Positions 30,513-40,481 of a stretch of DNA of 64,000 nucleotides are shown in pieces. Origin of the DNA: Pseudomonadota bacterium (GTDB taxonomy: Bacteria > Pseudomonadota > Gammaproteobacteria > Pseudomonadales > Pseudohongiellaceae); the NCBI GenBank assembly GCA_027621405.1, contig JAQCBT010000003.1, forward strand, positions 62,001-126,000. The letters are read 5' to 3'. The notes under the pieces are model-generated. The model worked only from the letters and a program-made list of their open reading frames with translations. It was not told the origin of the DNA and did not search any database. The position numbers were made by a program, and so were the translations under genes. Within the stretch, counting starts at the first letter, position 1, and every line of letters starts with the position of its first letter.

Positions 30513-30689
30513 GCCGGGCCAGTCCTGCCTGACTGCATGAGACCAGATACTGGCGCATCATCAGAAAGGCCTTTAGCAAGAACTTCTGATAAAATCCTGT
30601 CTTATCAAAGAATCCTTTCATTTCCCCTGCGACTCAAAAGGGATCAGGAATGAATGGAAATAATCCAATTCCGCCTGGCAGTTTAGTAA

Positions 30690-32852
30690 ATGGCACCGAC
30701 AAGCACCAAAGAAAGCACGCAAATACCTGAATCAACGGCGGCAGAAACGCCTGCAGCGGATATTCAAGCGCCTGCGGACAACACCGAAGCGCCGACGCTC
30801 GAGAACGAAGAGCAATTGGCGAGCCAGGAACCGGTAACAGTTGCCGGAACCGCAGTCGTACAGGAAACGACTCCTCCCTCTGAGGATTCGTCTGCATCGA
30901 CTGCTGTGGAAGCCGCTGAATCTCCCGATAAAATTGCCTCAGACGACAAATCCGCCGCGCAGGCCAATTCGTCCGCATCCGAACAGGAGCAAGCTGCCAG
31001 CAAGCCCAAACCCAAACCCGCCGTCGATATCAATGTCGCCGAAGAGTTGGACAAGTTGGTCGTGGAACTGGAAAAAATTGGCCACAAGGCCACAGCCAAG
31101 CTGGTAACCGTCGACAATCTGCTCAATCGCTTTCGCAAGCTTATAGCCGAGGATGAAGAAGCCCTTCTCGTCAAAGCCAACTCTATTCGCGAATCACTCA
31201 CCAGCAGATTCGAAGACAATGCAAAACACCAGCGAAGCCTGCAGAAAGCAACCGACGAGTTACTGGATAAACTCGAAAAAGCGCTCGCCGAGGGCCAGTC
31301 TCTCGATGCCCTCCCCACCTGGGATCGCATACAGGGCAATATCAGCAACACCAATGGCGACATCAGGCAAGCGTTGCAGGCCCGGGCTAATCCTTTCAAG
31401 GCCAGGATACTTGAGCTGCGGGACTGGAAAATATTTGCTGCCACCGAGAAGAAGAAAGAGCTCATCCAGCAGATGGAACAGCTTTGTGAATCGAAAATGC
31501 ATGCTGGAGACAGGAGCAAGCACATCACCCGCCTGCACAAGGAATGGAAGGAATTGGGACATTCCAACCAGAACGAAGAATTGTGGCAGCAGTTCAAGCA
31601 GTTCTCCGATCGTGCCTACGAACCCTGTGCGGAATATTTCAAGGAACGCAAACAACAGATGGCGACCAACCTGAAGGCGCGCCGCGAACTCTGTGATCAT
31701 CTGGAAGAACAGATCAAGGGCCTGTCCGCGGCCGAAGGTGAAACCAGGCTTAAAGACATCAACCAGCTGATCAAGGATGCAGAAGACACCTGGAAAAAGC
31801 ACGCTCCGGTCGAGCAGTCACGCATACGCTCGCTGCAGAAGCGCTTCTATGACAGCATCAATGTGCTACGTAAGCAACGCAAGTCCATGCTTAAGGGCAA
31901 CACCAATGCCAAGCGTGCACTCATCGAACAGGCCAATGCATTGCTGGAGATGGAAGATCGCAGCCAGGCTATCGCCGAGGCCAAGCGCCTGCAGAAGGAA
32001 TGGAAAGAGATCGGACCTACATCCTTCAAAGAAGATAAAGAACACTGGGAAAACTTCCGCGCCGCTTGCGACAAGCTGTTCGATTCACCTGGCAAGGAAA
32101 AACCACAGCGCAGTTCACGTCGCCAGACCAGCGAGAAAGAAATTCAGGGCAAGCTCAGCGCACTGGAGAAAATCTTCGAACTGGGAGAGGCCGAGCTGCA
32201 GCAAGCCCGCGCTGAATACCAAGACCTGGCACAGGGCTTCTCCTCTGCACTAGATGCACTGGACAAGCGACAACGCAGCAAGTTTCTCGATCGCTTCAAT
32301 GGCATCAAGCGCAAGATAGACAATCGCCTGAAGACTCTGCCCGACAGGAAGAGCCTGGCACTCATTGAGCAGTTGCAGGCATCGCTTGATTACCTGCAGA
32401 ACATCGAGTCCGCTTTGCAGACGTCTGAAGCAGACGCCTTCAACGCCGCGAGACAGCAGTTCTCACAGGAAGAGTGGCAGGCGCTGGACAAGGTAAAGTC
32501 TGATTCACTGTTGGAGATACTGCAGCGGCGCGCGGGCGCGGTACAGGACTCCGCAAGCGCAGAAGATTATGCTGAACGTATTGCGGAAGCGACAGAGATT
32601 GCCCGGGAGTTGTGCATACAGGTCGAGATTCGTGCGGGCAACGATTCCCCGCAGGCTGACCAGGGCAAGCGCATGGAAATTCAACTGGCGCAACTGCAGA
32701 AGGGATTGGGTCAGGCGCGTTATACCAGCAAGGAGAATCTGCAATTCATACAGGAAGCCAGGCTGAAACTGCTGTGTCTCGGCCCGCTCACGGAAGCCGA
32801 CCGGGCAACTTTCAGGCAGCGTCTTGAGGACAGCTCAAAACGTCTCCTCTGA
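30690..32852 (+). CDS. DUF349-domain protein
   Basis: Repeated (K)EWKE(L/I)G.....W..F....D blocks (e.g. LQKEWKEIGPTSFKEDKEHWENFRAACDKLF). Confidence 0.85.
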   Translation: MAPTSTKESTQIPESTAAETPAADIQAPADNTEAPTLENEEQLASQEPVTVAGTAVVQETTPPSEDSSASTAVEAAESPDKIASDDKSAAQANSSASEQEQAASKPKPKPAVDINVAEELDKLVVELEKIGHKATAKLVTVDNLLNRFRKLIAEDEEALLVKANSIRESLTSRFEDNAKHQRSLQKATDELLDKLEKALAEGQSLDALPTWDRIQGNISNTNGDIRQALQARANPFKARILELRDWKIFAATEKKKELIQQMEQLCESKMHAGDRSKHITRLHKEWKELGHSNQNEELWQQFKQFSDRAYEPCAEYFKERKQQMATNLKARRELCDHLEEQIKGLSAAEGETRLKDINQLIKDAEDTWKKHAPVEQSRIRSLQKRFYDSINVLRKQRKSMLKGNTNAKRALIEQANALLEMEDRSQAIAEAKRLQKEWKEIGPTSFKEDKEHWENFRAACDKLFDSPGKEKPQRSSRRQTSEKEIQGKLSALEKIFELGEAELQQARAEYQDLAQGFSSALDALDKRQRSKFLDRFNGIKRKIDNRLKTLPDRKSLALIEQLQASLDYLQNIESALQTSEADAFNAARQQFSQEEWQALDKVKSDSLLEILQRRAGAVQDSASAEDYAERIAEATEIARELCIQVEIRAGNDSPQADQGKRMEIQLAQLQKGLGQARYTSKENLQFIQEARLKLLCLGPLTEADRATFRQRLEDSSKRLL

Positions 32853-34019
32853 GTTTTCTGACAGGCCCTCATTGGCCTGCTCCACAGCCAGCTTGCTCAT
32901 CACCGGATTAGCATAACTGAACAGCCAGTGCTTGAGCAGCTGTGGATTCACGGCTTTCAGCCGCTTCTCGAACTTGCGCCGGGATTCCTTGCTAATGTCA
33001 TCGCCATCAGGCAGCCCTCGCACCTTGTGCAGGGGAATCATGCCGTCCTGTTTGAGCCGTTCCAGGGCCAGGTAATTCATGTCCCGTAACTGGTAATTGG
33101 ACAGTATCTGGTCATCGATCTGGCCAGCGATCACCTCGGGGTCATCGCTGGTGATCGACAATTCTTCACCAAAGGCCACGTGCACCTTGCCCTTGAAACC
33201 CACCATACCGGTAACGATGCTCTTGATGTCGGTATCGTCGGTCTTGGTATAGCTGCCGTTGGTTTCGATCTGGTAGAGCTCATCCGCCTTCATCACATCA
33301 CAGGCATCGTACTCATAGGAAATCGAAACCGGCAGTATGTGCAGCTGGCGCAGTGCGGCCGACAATGGGATATCCCGCTTGCTCATGGCCAGCATCTTCA
33401 GCAAGGCGGGGTCGGTACGGTCGATACCATCCTTGGCCCTTCCTTCGCGCTGGGCGATCCATACGTTTTCACCGTTTTCGATGCAGTGATGGATGTATTC
33501 CGACAGCAAAACCATGGATTGCAGCATCTCCCGTCCCTTCTGGGAGCGCTTTACTATGAAACTCTTGTTCAGGCGCATGAGGTCGGTGACGAAGGGTTTC
33601 TTTAGCAGGTTATCGCCGATGGCGATCTGCAGGGTGCCGTGTCCCGCATGGTAGAGCTTGTAATTGACAAAGGCCGGGTCCATGGAGATGTCCCGGTGAT
33701 TACAGATAAACAGGTAATTGCGCCCGGGCCGCAGGTTGTCCATGCCGGAATGAGTCAGTTCCGTCGTGGTCTCACCAATCATCTTGTCCATGTAGATGGC
33801 GATGACGTCCTGCATGGTTTTGACGTCTTTCACCCCTTTCACCTGGCCGCGCAGCTTGCTCTTCGCCAGCCGCAGAACCAGTCCCGGAAAAAGGCTGGTC
33901 AGCCGTGGATAATAGAAGCGGGCGATACTGCCCAGGAACTCCTCGTTGTTGATCAGCCTGTCCAGTACCGGCCTAATCTGATGATCCTGATAGGGACGAA
34001 TCTCCTCAAACTTGTCCAA
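32835..34019 (-). CDS. 1-acylglycerol-3-phosphate / glycerol-3-phosphate acyltransferase family protein
   Basis: NYLFICNHRDISMDPAFVNY, WIAQREGRAKDG. Confidence 0.75.
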   Translation of the reverse strand: MDKFEEIRPYQDHQIRPVLDRLINNEEFLGSIARFYYPRLTSLFPGLVLRLAKSKLRGQVKGVKDVKTMQDVIAIYMDKMIGETTTELTHSGMDNLRPGRNYLFICNHRDISMDPAFVNYKLYHAGHGTLQIAIGDNLLKKPFVTDLMRLNKSFIVKRSQKGREMLQSMVLLSEYIHHCIENGENVWIAQREGRAKDGIDRTDPALLKMLAMSKRDIPLSAALRQLHILPVSISYEYDACDVMKADELYQIETNGSYTKTDDTDIKSIVTGMVGFKGKVHVAFGEELSITSDDPEVIAGQIDDQILSNYQLRDMNYLALERLKQDGMIPLHKVRGLPDGDDISKESRRKFEKRLKAVNPQLLKHWLFSYANPVMSKLAVEQANEGLSENSEETF

Positions 34020-34730
34020 AAATTAATTCCTTTATTTTCAGTAATATACTGGCACTAGTTAAACTTATTATTAAGCCAGTATCGGGGCACGCGAATTGTA
34101 TCTCCTCTCCGGGAGTTTGTGTACCGCCCGGCCCCGTTGGCCAGGCTCCGGCAGATTTGCCGTGCCCAGGATGCATCCCGCTGGCCCCAATGCGTAAAGA
34201 TACCGCGATTACCAAGCTATTCCGGGTCCTGATAGCTCTTTTGACCGCGATGTGGGCGCTAAATTCATCCTGGCAGGCCCCACAGTTCCCGTTCTCGCCC
34301 CTTGCGGTAGAGAATGTCTCTGCGTGCTTTCTGGATCGCTGCATCTGCAGCGCAGACCGGATGTGGCGCTCCTGCATACTTTACTGCGTGAGGTAAATTC
34401 TAAATATACAGTTTATCTATTTGTTTTTATTGAATTATTAGTAGCATAAAATCAAGTCCCGCTGTAGCTTCTTGCTCAATTCAGGGCTGCCTGCTGAGGC
34501 ATAATGGAGTCGACCCAGGCGGCTATCAGGCCCCTGAGCCCCGCAATAGAAAATCTGGGGGAATACACGGTTTTGGGTGGCGAAACAGCTATTTGGCTAC
34601 CATACTTTCTCAATATAACCAGCAATTGGCAAAACCGTCGCTTTCATAGCCGAAGAGCCAAGCTGCCACAAAACCCTGGCAAGCCAATCCTCCAGATTGC
34701 GAGCTTTCAACTTACAAGGAGAGTAAGTAG

Positions 34731-35645
34731 GTGCAGCAACCCACTTCACTGGTCAAGTTTACTGACCCGGAAGCAGGTATCCGTATCCTGTCAGATTCAC
34801 AGCTGCGCTGGAGTGCCCCGGTGCTGTTTGCTGACCCGTTCGAGCTCAATCATCATTCAACCCTGAATTTTGACTCACGCAAGCTGCTCTCCTCCTGCGT
34901 CAAATCCACCATGGGCCTGATTTTCTCCAGGGATGACCCCATGGGCAGCAGCCCATTGATCAAGGCCATCCGCCGCTGGCACAGCGAAGACCGCTTCGAC
35001 AACGAGGAAGAGGCCCAGGAAGTGCTCAGCGAGTTACTCACGTCCATGGTGCAGCACCGGGAGCCGGAGATGTTGCGGCTCATGAAGGACTGGCGAGACT
35101 ATACACGGCGCCTGCGCATCCTCTGCCTGACAGAGAAGCATGACGAGAACAGCCTGTGGCGGCGCTATGCCGACAATCACCGGGGCATTGCTATCCGTTT
35201 TGCCTGTGGTGACGAAACCTCCCTGCCCAAACCACTGGCGGTGCGCTATAGAGAAACAAAGCCGGAAATCACGCCGCTGGCGGAGCAGATGGAAATTCTG
35301 ATGAACCAGACCAATGTCGAGGTTCAGGACAGCTTTCCTGACAAGTTCCTCAGCAAATCCAAGGCGGACATCAAGGAGCGGGAATGGCGCATCCTGAGAC
35401 ATGTCGACGGCAATAACCTCCCCGAAGACGAAACGCTGTGGTATGAGCAAGTGCCATTCCAGGAAACCGAGGTACGCGCCATTTATTTCGGGGTCGCCAC
35501 CGATGCCAGGCTCAAACAGGACATCAGCAATCTCGTGAAGCGCCGCTACCCCAGGACCAAGTTGTACCAGGCGCGAACCCAGGCAGCCAATTTCGAACTG
35601 GAATTCGATCGCATAGACAGTAATGGTGCGCTGATCGAACAGTAA
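34731..35645 (+). CDS. DUF2971-like protein
   Basis: LRILCLTEKHDENSLWRRYADNHRGIAIRF pattern; GTG start after AAGGAGA. Confidence 0.7.
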   Translation: MQQPTSLVKFTDPEAGIRILSDSQLRWSAPVLFADPFELNHHSTLNFDSRKLLSSCVKSTMGLIFSRDDPMGSSPLIKAIRRWHSEDRFDNEEEAQEVLSELLTSMVQHREPEMLRLMKDWRDYTRRLRILCLTEKHDENSLWRRYADNHRGIAIRFACGDETSLPKPLAVRYRETKPEITPLAEQMEILMNQTNVEVQDSFPDKFLSKSKADIKEREWRILRHVDGNNLPEDETLWYEQVPFQETEVRAIYFGVATDARLKQDISNLVKRRYPRTKLYQARTQAANFELEFDRIDSNGALIEQ

Positions 35646-35813
35646 ATACCCCGCTTCACTAAAGCGTCACTCCCGCGTGGCCTTTTAGCCAGACTTCCCA
35701 CCTTAGTTTTCCCGGGCTGCAACAAAACTTTCATATAAGTTTCAAGGTTCGGTAATAAAAATCGCCTAGGCTGCGCCGACACAAACCATAACCTAGAGGG
35801 CTTCACTAGAGTT

Positions 35814-36638
35814 ATGCCAACAACCAAGCCAATTCGCGTTCGAAGTGTGTGGATCTCAGATGTGCATCTGGGTTTCAAGGGTTGCCAGGCAGAAGTATTG
35901 CTGGATTTTCTCCACTCGGTTGAGACCGACTACCTGTTCCTGGTAGGCGACATCGTCGACTTCTGGAGCATCAGGAAAGCACCTTACTGGCCTCAGTCTC
36001 ATACCAATGTCATACGCTCCATCCTCGGTAAAGCCAAGCACAACACCAAGGTGATATATGTGCCGGGCAATCATGACGAACAGATGCGCGATTGTGTCGG
36101 ACACAAGTTCGGCAATCTGGAAATCCATCTCGACTACGTGCACACCACTGCCGATGGCAAGAAACTGCTAATCATGCATGGCGATGAATTTGACCTTATC
36201 GTCAAAAACAGCCGTTGGCTAGCCAACCTCGGCAGCTGGGCTTATGAAATTTTGTTAAACATGAATCACCATGTGAATCGCTTCCGCAAGCTATTCAACT
36301 ATTCCTACTGGTCACTGGCTGCCTACCTGAAACACAAGGTTAAGAATGCGGTGAGCTATATCGGCAGCTTTGAAGATGCCCTCGCGCATTTCGCCAGGGA
36401 ACGGGAAGTAGATGGCGTCGTCTGCGGTCACATCCACCACGCAGAAATACGCAAGATCGAAGACATACTCTATTGTAACGATGGTGACTGGGTAGAGAGC
36501 TGCACTGCCATGTTCGAGCATCCGGATGGCAAGCTGGAACTGGTACATTGGGCTCAACAATATGAACGTAATATGGCCCGGGAGCAGACACTTCTGCTGC
36601 AAGATGATTCGCTCAAGACCGATCAGAAAGCAGCCTGA
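35814..36638 (+). CDS. Calcineurin-like phosphoesterase, LpxH-like UDP-2,3-diacylglucosamine pyrophosphatase
   Basis: ISDVHLG, LVGDIVDFWSI, VPGNHDE, MHGDEFD, CGHIHHAE. Confidence 0.85.
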   Translation: MPTTKPIRVRSVWISDVHLGFKGCQAEVLLDFLHSVETDYLFLVGDIVDFWSIRKAPYWPQSHTNVIRSILGKAKHNTKVIYVPGNHDEQMRDCVGHKFGNLEIHLDYVHTTADGKKLLIMHGDEFDLIVKNSRWLANLGSWAYEILLNMNHHVNRFRKLFNYSYWSLAAYLKHKVKNAVSYIGSFEDALAHFAREREVDGVVCGHIHHAEIRKIEDILYCNDGDWVESCTAMFEHPDGKLELVHWAQQYERNMAREQTLLLQDDSLKTDQKAA

Positions 36639-36748
36639 CCTGGCTTCAGTCGCTGCGACTAAGCTGACACTGGTTCCTGGTAACGCACTATCCCCTTCTC
36701 CAGTCAAACCGATTCCCTTATTCCAACCAAGCCCAAAGAGAACTGCCC

Positions 36749-37936
36749 ATGCGTATCCTGATGGTTTCCGATGTCTATTTTCCGCGCATCAATGGCGTAT
36801 CGACTTCTATCCAGACCTTCAAGCAGGAGTTTGAGAAGCAGGGGCATGAAGTCGTCCTTATCGCTCCGAGCTACCCACAGGATTACCCCACGGACGAGAC
36901 CATCCTGCGTATCAACTCCAGGGGAGTGTTGTTCGACCCTGAAGACCGCATGATGCACTACCGGGACATCCTGGCCCTGTTGCCTCGACTACAGGAAATG
37001 AGTTTCGATCTCGTGCATATACATACACCATTCGTTGCTCATTATGCTGGAGTGAAGTTGGCGAATTCTCTGGCTATCCCATGCGTCGTCACCTATCACA
37101 CGCTGTTCGAGGAGTACCTGTTCCACTATATACCTTTCCTGCCCAGATCCTTGCTACGCGCATTCGCACGGCGCTTCTCGCGCACCCAGTGCAACCAGGT
37201 GGATAGTGTGGTGGCGCCCTCCTCAGTAATTGTGGACCTGCTGCATCGCTACGGGGTCGAGCAGTCTATAGACATCATCCCCACCGGCATTCGCTCAGGA
37301 AGTTTCAGCGAAGGCGATGGCAGCAGCTTCCGTCGACAGTTTGGCATTCCCGAAGACAGCATCGTGTTATTGAACGTCAGCCGGGTAGCCCACGAGAAGA
37401 ACCTGGGGCTACTGTTGAACATGCTCAAGCTCGCCGTGCAGAAGAACCCAAAAATATGCCTCGTTATCGCCGGCGAGGGTCCCGCTCGCAAGGCCTGCGT
37501 GGAACAGGCGCAGCAACTGGGTCTGAACGAGCACATCTATTTTGTGGGATACCTTGACCGCGCCACGCAGTTGATCGACTGCTACCACAGCGCAGATCTC
37601 TTCGTGTTCTCCTCCAGGACCGAAACCCAGGGCCTGGTACTACTGGAAGCCATAGCTGCCGGAACACCGGTGGTGTCGGTGGCCGCCATGGGAACTCGTG
37701 ACATCCTCATAGACTGCCCCGCCGCCCAGATCGTGGAAGATGACCCCCAGGCGTTCGCTGATACCCTGCTTGAGATCGTGGAGGACCCCGCGCGCATGAA
37801 GTCGCTGCAGGACAATTGTGAAGCTGCGGTACAAGCCTGGGACTCCACTACCATGGCCAGCAAGATGTTGGGCTTCTATCGGAAAGTGCTGGCGACCCAG
37901 CCAGCGAACTCGGTGCAGGTACCCAATGAAGTCTGA
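36749..37936 (+). CDS. GT4-family glycosyltransferase
   Basis: MVSDVYFPRINGVSTSIQTF, IPTGI, SRTETQGLVLLEAIAAGTPVVSV. Confidence 0.9.
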   Translation: MRILMVSDVYFPRINGVSTSIQTFKQEFEKQGHEVVLIAPSYPQDYPTDETILRINSRGVLFDPEDRMMHYRDILALLPRLQEMSFDLVHIHTPFVAHYAGVKLANSLAIPCVVTYHTLFEEYLFHYIPFLPRSLLRAFARRFSRTQCNQVDSVVAPSSVIVDLLHRYGVEQSIDIIPTGIRSGSFSEGDGSSFRRQFGIPEDSIVLLNVSRVAHEKNLGLLLNMLKLAVQKNPKICLVIAGEGPARKACVEQAQQLGLNEHIYFVGYLDRATQLIDCYHSADLFVFSSRTETQGLVLLEAIAAGTPVVSVAAMGTRDILIDCPAAQIVEDDPQAFADTLLEIVEDPARMKSLQDNCEAAVQAWDSTTMASKMLGFYRKVLATQPANSVQVPNEV

Positions 37937-38007
37937 ACTGCTTGGCTGGTGACGATGAGGACTGGTCTGGCAGGCGTGCACTTAGAGAAAATAGGGACCA
38001 AAAAAAA

Positions 38008-38034
38008 AGCGCCAACCTCGAGGGAAGGCGCTTA
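38008..38034 (-). terminator. Intrinsic terminator for the minus-strand operon
   Basis: Minus strand reads AGCGCC(TTCCCTCGAGGTT)GGCGCT followed by TTTTTTTT. Confidence 0.75.
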
Positions 38035-38143
38035 CTGAGTCAAGGGGAAGACATCATTAAACAGTTCAAGCACAGCTTACTATCCAATGATGACGTCATA
38101 ATTACAGTTTGTTGTACTTTTTGTGAATGACTTCGGAACGGCT

Positions 38144-39235
38144 TCAATCGAAGGCCAGTTCGCGCCGAATTAGCGTCTCCCCGTCTTCATCCTTGACCAA
38201 TAGCGTCATGGCCGGCATGGCGCCACCCCAGTCTATTTCGATAAGCCCGTAGTTGGGCACCGCAAATGCCTCTCCCACACGATGCCTGTTAGGGCTTATC
38301 GCCTCCCAGGTCTCGGTAAGACCCGACGATGTCAGTTCAACTAGCGGCCAGCCATTGGGAGTGTTCTCTATCTCGCTGAACTCGGCCCAGTGCACGTCAC
38401 CGGAAATAATTACGATAGGTTCGGCCTGATAGCGCTCCAGTAACTGGATGAAGCGCAGCCTGTCTCGTGGGTAGTTGGCCCAGGTCTCCCAGCCAGTGAA
38501 TTCCGCCAGTAACTGAATGCTGGAGCCGATGATGCGTATATCTGCCTCCACCTGTAACTGCTCTTCCAGCCATCGCCACTGCGCCTCGCCCAGCAAGGTG
38601 GCATCCGCGGACAAGGAGGCCTCATAGGGTCCGCGGTCCTGGCGCTCACGCTCGGCCAGGCGCCCGGGATCGCGCAATTCGATCAGTTCCGAGCGGTTCC
38701 AGCGCAAGTCCAGCAGGATGATCTGTACCTGCTGCCCAGGTTCGCCATACAGGTAGGACGTATAGATGCCGTCAGGCCGGGAGCGCCTTTCAGAATCAGC
38801 CGGCTCATTGAAGAAATCCAGCATGATGCGGCGCGAGGCATCCTTGGACCGGTAGTCGGCACCGATGTCATTCTGGCCGTAGTCGTGATCATCCCAGGTG
38901 GCGATGACCTCGGTCGTGGCAAACAATTCCTGCCAGGCTGGACGTGCCATCTGTTGCTGGTACTTCGCTTGCAGTACTGCAGGATCGTCGCTGTCGCCGT
39001 AGATATTGTCTCCGAGAAACACGAACACATCGGGGTCGTCAGCCAGTACATGGGTCCAGATGGGTTGTGGCGTGTCCTGGTCCACGCAAGAGCCGAATGC
39101 GATGCGCTGGACAGGTTCCGCCTGGGCCTGGGCGGTGGTCCATACAAATACCAGCAATGCGCCGAGCTGCAAGCAGCGCAAAACAATTGCTGAACATCGC
39201 TGCAATAAGCCCGATGTCTTCCGCACGCACTTCAT
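38144..39235 (-). CDS. PhoD-like alkaline phosphatase / metallophosphoesterase, exported
   Basis: RIAFGSCVDQDTPQPIW, FLGDNIYGD, TWDDHDYGQND, ISGDVHWAE. Confidence 0.9.
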   Translation of the reverse strand: MKCVRKTSGLLQRCSAIVLRCLQLGALLVFVWTTAQAQAEPVQRIAFGSCVDQDTPQPIWTHVLADDPDVFVFLGDNIYGDSDDPAVLQAKYQQQMARPAWQELFATTEVIATWDDHDYGQNDIGADYRSKDASRRIMLDFFNEPADSERRSRPDGIYTSYLYGEPGQQVQIILLDLRWNRSELIELRDPGRLAERERQDRGPYEASLSADATLLGEAQWRWLEEQLQVEADIRIIGSSIQLLAEFTGWETWANYPRDRLRFIQLLERYQAEPIVIISGDVHWAEFSEIENTPNGWPLVELTSSGLTETWEAISPNRHRVGEAFAVPNYGLIEIDWGGAMPAMTLLVKDEDGETLIRRELAFD

Positions 39236-40359
39236 TCGACGAATATCTCCAGGGGCACTCCCATGGCCGGATTGTAGTCTCGATAGTCTTCACCCAGCAG
39301 CTGTAGCAGGGTCGATGCGATGCGATTCGACGTCAGGCAGTCCGCAGTGGTTCGCATGCCCTGTGACGGAATGCCCGGTCCCATGGCTGCCATCCAGGTA
39401 GCATCAGAACCCACGATGCCTTCCTCATATTGCGAGAGAGAGGACATGTAACCATCCACTGAGCGCTTGCTGGCATGGTGCAGCCAGGTTTCTATTGGCT
39501 CCTCCCCCCGCCCATGGTCGACGGTGATGAACAATACCGTGTTGTCCCGATATTGATCGATGGACTGCAGGGTCTCCCACACTTCACGGATGAAGCCATC
39601 GGTGCGACGGGCCGCGAAAATATACTCGTCATATTTGGCGTCATGGGCGAAATCATCGGTCTCACCATAGCTGATGAATAGCAAGCGCGGCTGTTCGCGC
39701 CGCAGGTAAGACATGGCGAAATGATGGGTAAAGGCATCGTTGCGCACCGTGGGCCAGGGCGGCGGAATGTCGATGTGCAACTGGTTGAGCAGCGCCTCGG
39801 CTTCGCCCACGGGAGCCACCAACGGTTCGAAGGCATTGACGAACACTCCGCTGCGCTCTACGTTGAAGATATAGGGGAACACGTCCCAGGATGCAAAGGC
39901 CGCGCTGCGGCCGCGAAAATCCGGGTTAAAGTTCAACAGTTCATGCAGGGTCTTCTCTGGATTGAGCACCTTGCCATTGGAATCGATGGATTCATTCACT
40001 ACACCGGTGAGGATTTCCGAATAACCAGGATAGGAAAAATACCAGGGATTGCTCACCGCCGCGCAGGACCCCAGGTCCCGGTTACCTACCACCGTCCCCT
40101 GCTGGAAAACCGTGCCATGGAGAAAAGGAAAGATAGCGCTGGCACTCATGGCTGGATCGTCATGCCAGAAATCCTCCAGCAGACGTTCTGATTGCTCACT
40201 GTATTCCTCATGACTGGCCAGTTCAGGATCCAGACCACGAAACAACTCCTGCCAGCGCAGTCCGTCGAAGGTTATGAGCACCACGTTGTCGGCGGCCTGG
40301 AGACTGCCTGTAATACCAAGCAGACAAAGGGCGGAGAGCATTGCAAGTATTCGGGCCAT
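39232..40359 (-). CDS. Alkaline phosphatase superfamily hydrolase (phosphodiesterase/sulfatase-like), exported
   Basis: VVLITFDGLRWQELF, YPGYSE, ITVDHGRG; overlaps preceding gene. Confidence 0.85.
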   Translation of the reverse strand: MARILAMLSALCLLGITGSLQAADNVVLITFDGLRWQELFRGLDPELASHEEYSEQSERLLEDFWHDDPAMSASAIFPFLHGTVFQQGTVVGNRDLGSCAAVSNPWYFSYPGYSEILTGVVNESIDSNGKVLNPEKTLHELLNFNPDFRGRSAAFASWDVFPYIFNVERSGVFVNAFEPLVAPVGEAEALLNQLHIDIPPPWPTVRNDAFTHHFAMSYLRREQPRLLFISYGETDDFAHDAKYDEYIFAARRTDGFIREVWETLQSIDQYRDNTVLFITVDHGRGEEPIETWLHHASKRSVDGYMSSLSQYEEGIVGSDATWMAAMGPGIPSQGMRTTADCLTSNRIASTLLQLLGEDYRDYNPAMGVPLEIFVE

Positions 40360-40481
40360 GATGAGTCCCTTGAATTAGTTCGAAGTTCTTAACAGGCGAA
40401 AAAAATAATCAGGAAGATGATACGGCATTCCCTTGCCGCATCACTATTCCTGATCAGGTCTTTCGGTGCTGTATTGCAGTC

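Noticed and set aside
34020-34730. ~700-bp gap before the DUF2971 gene with small ORFs
   Set aside because: No convincing coding signal, hairpin or repeat found; left unassigned
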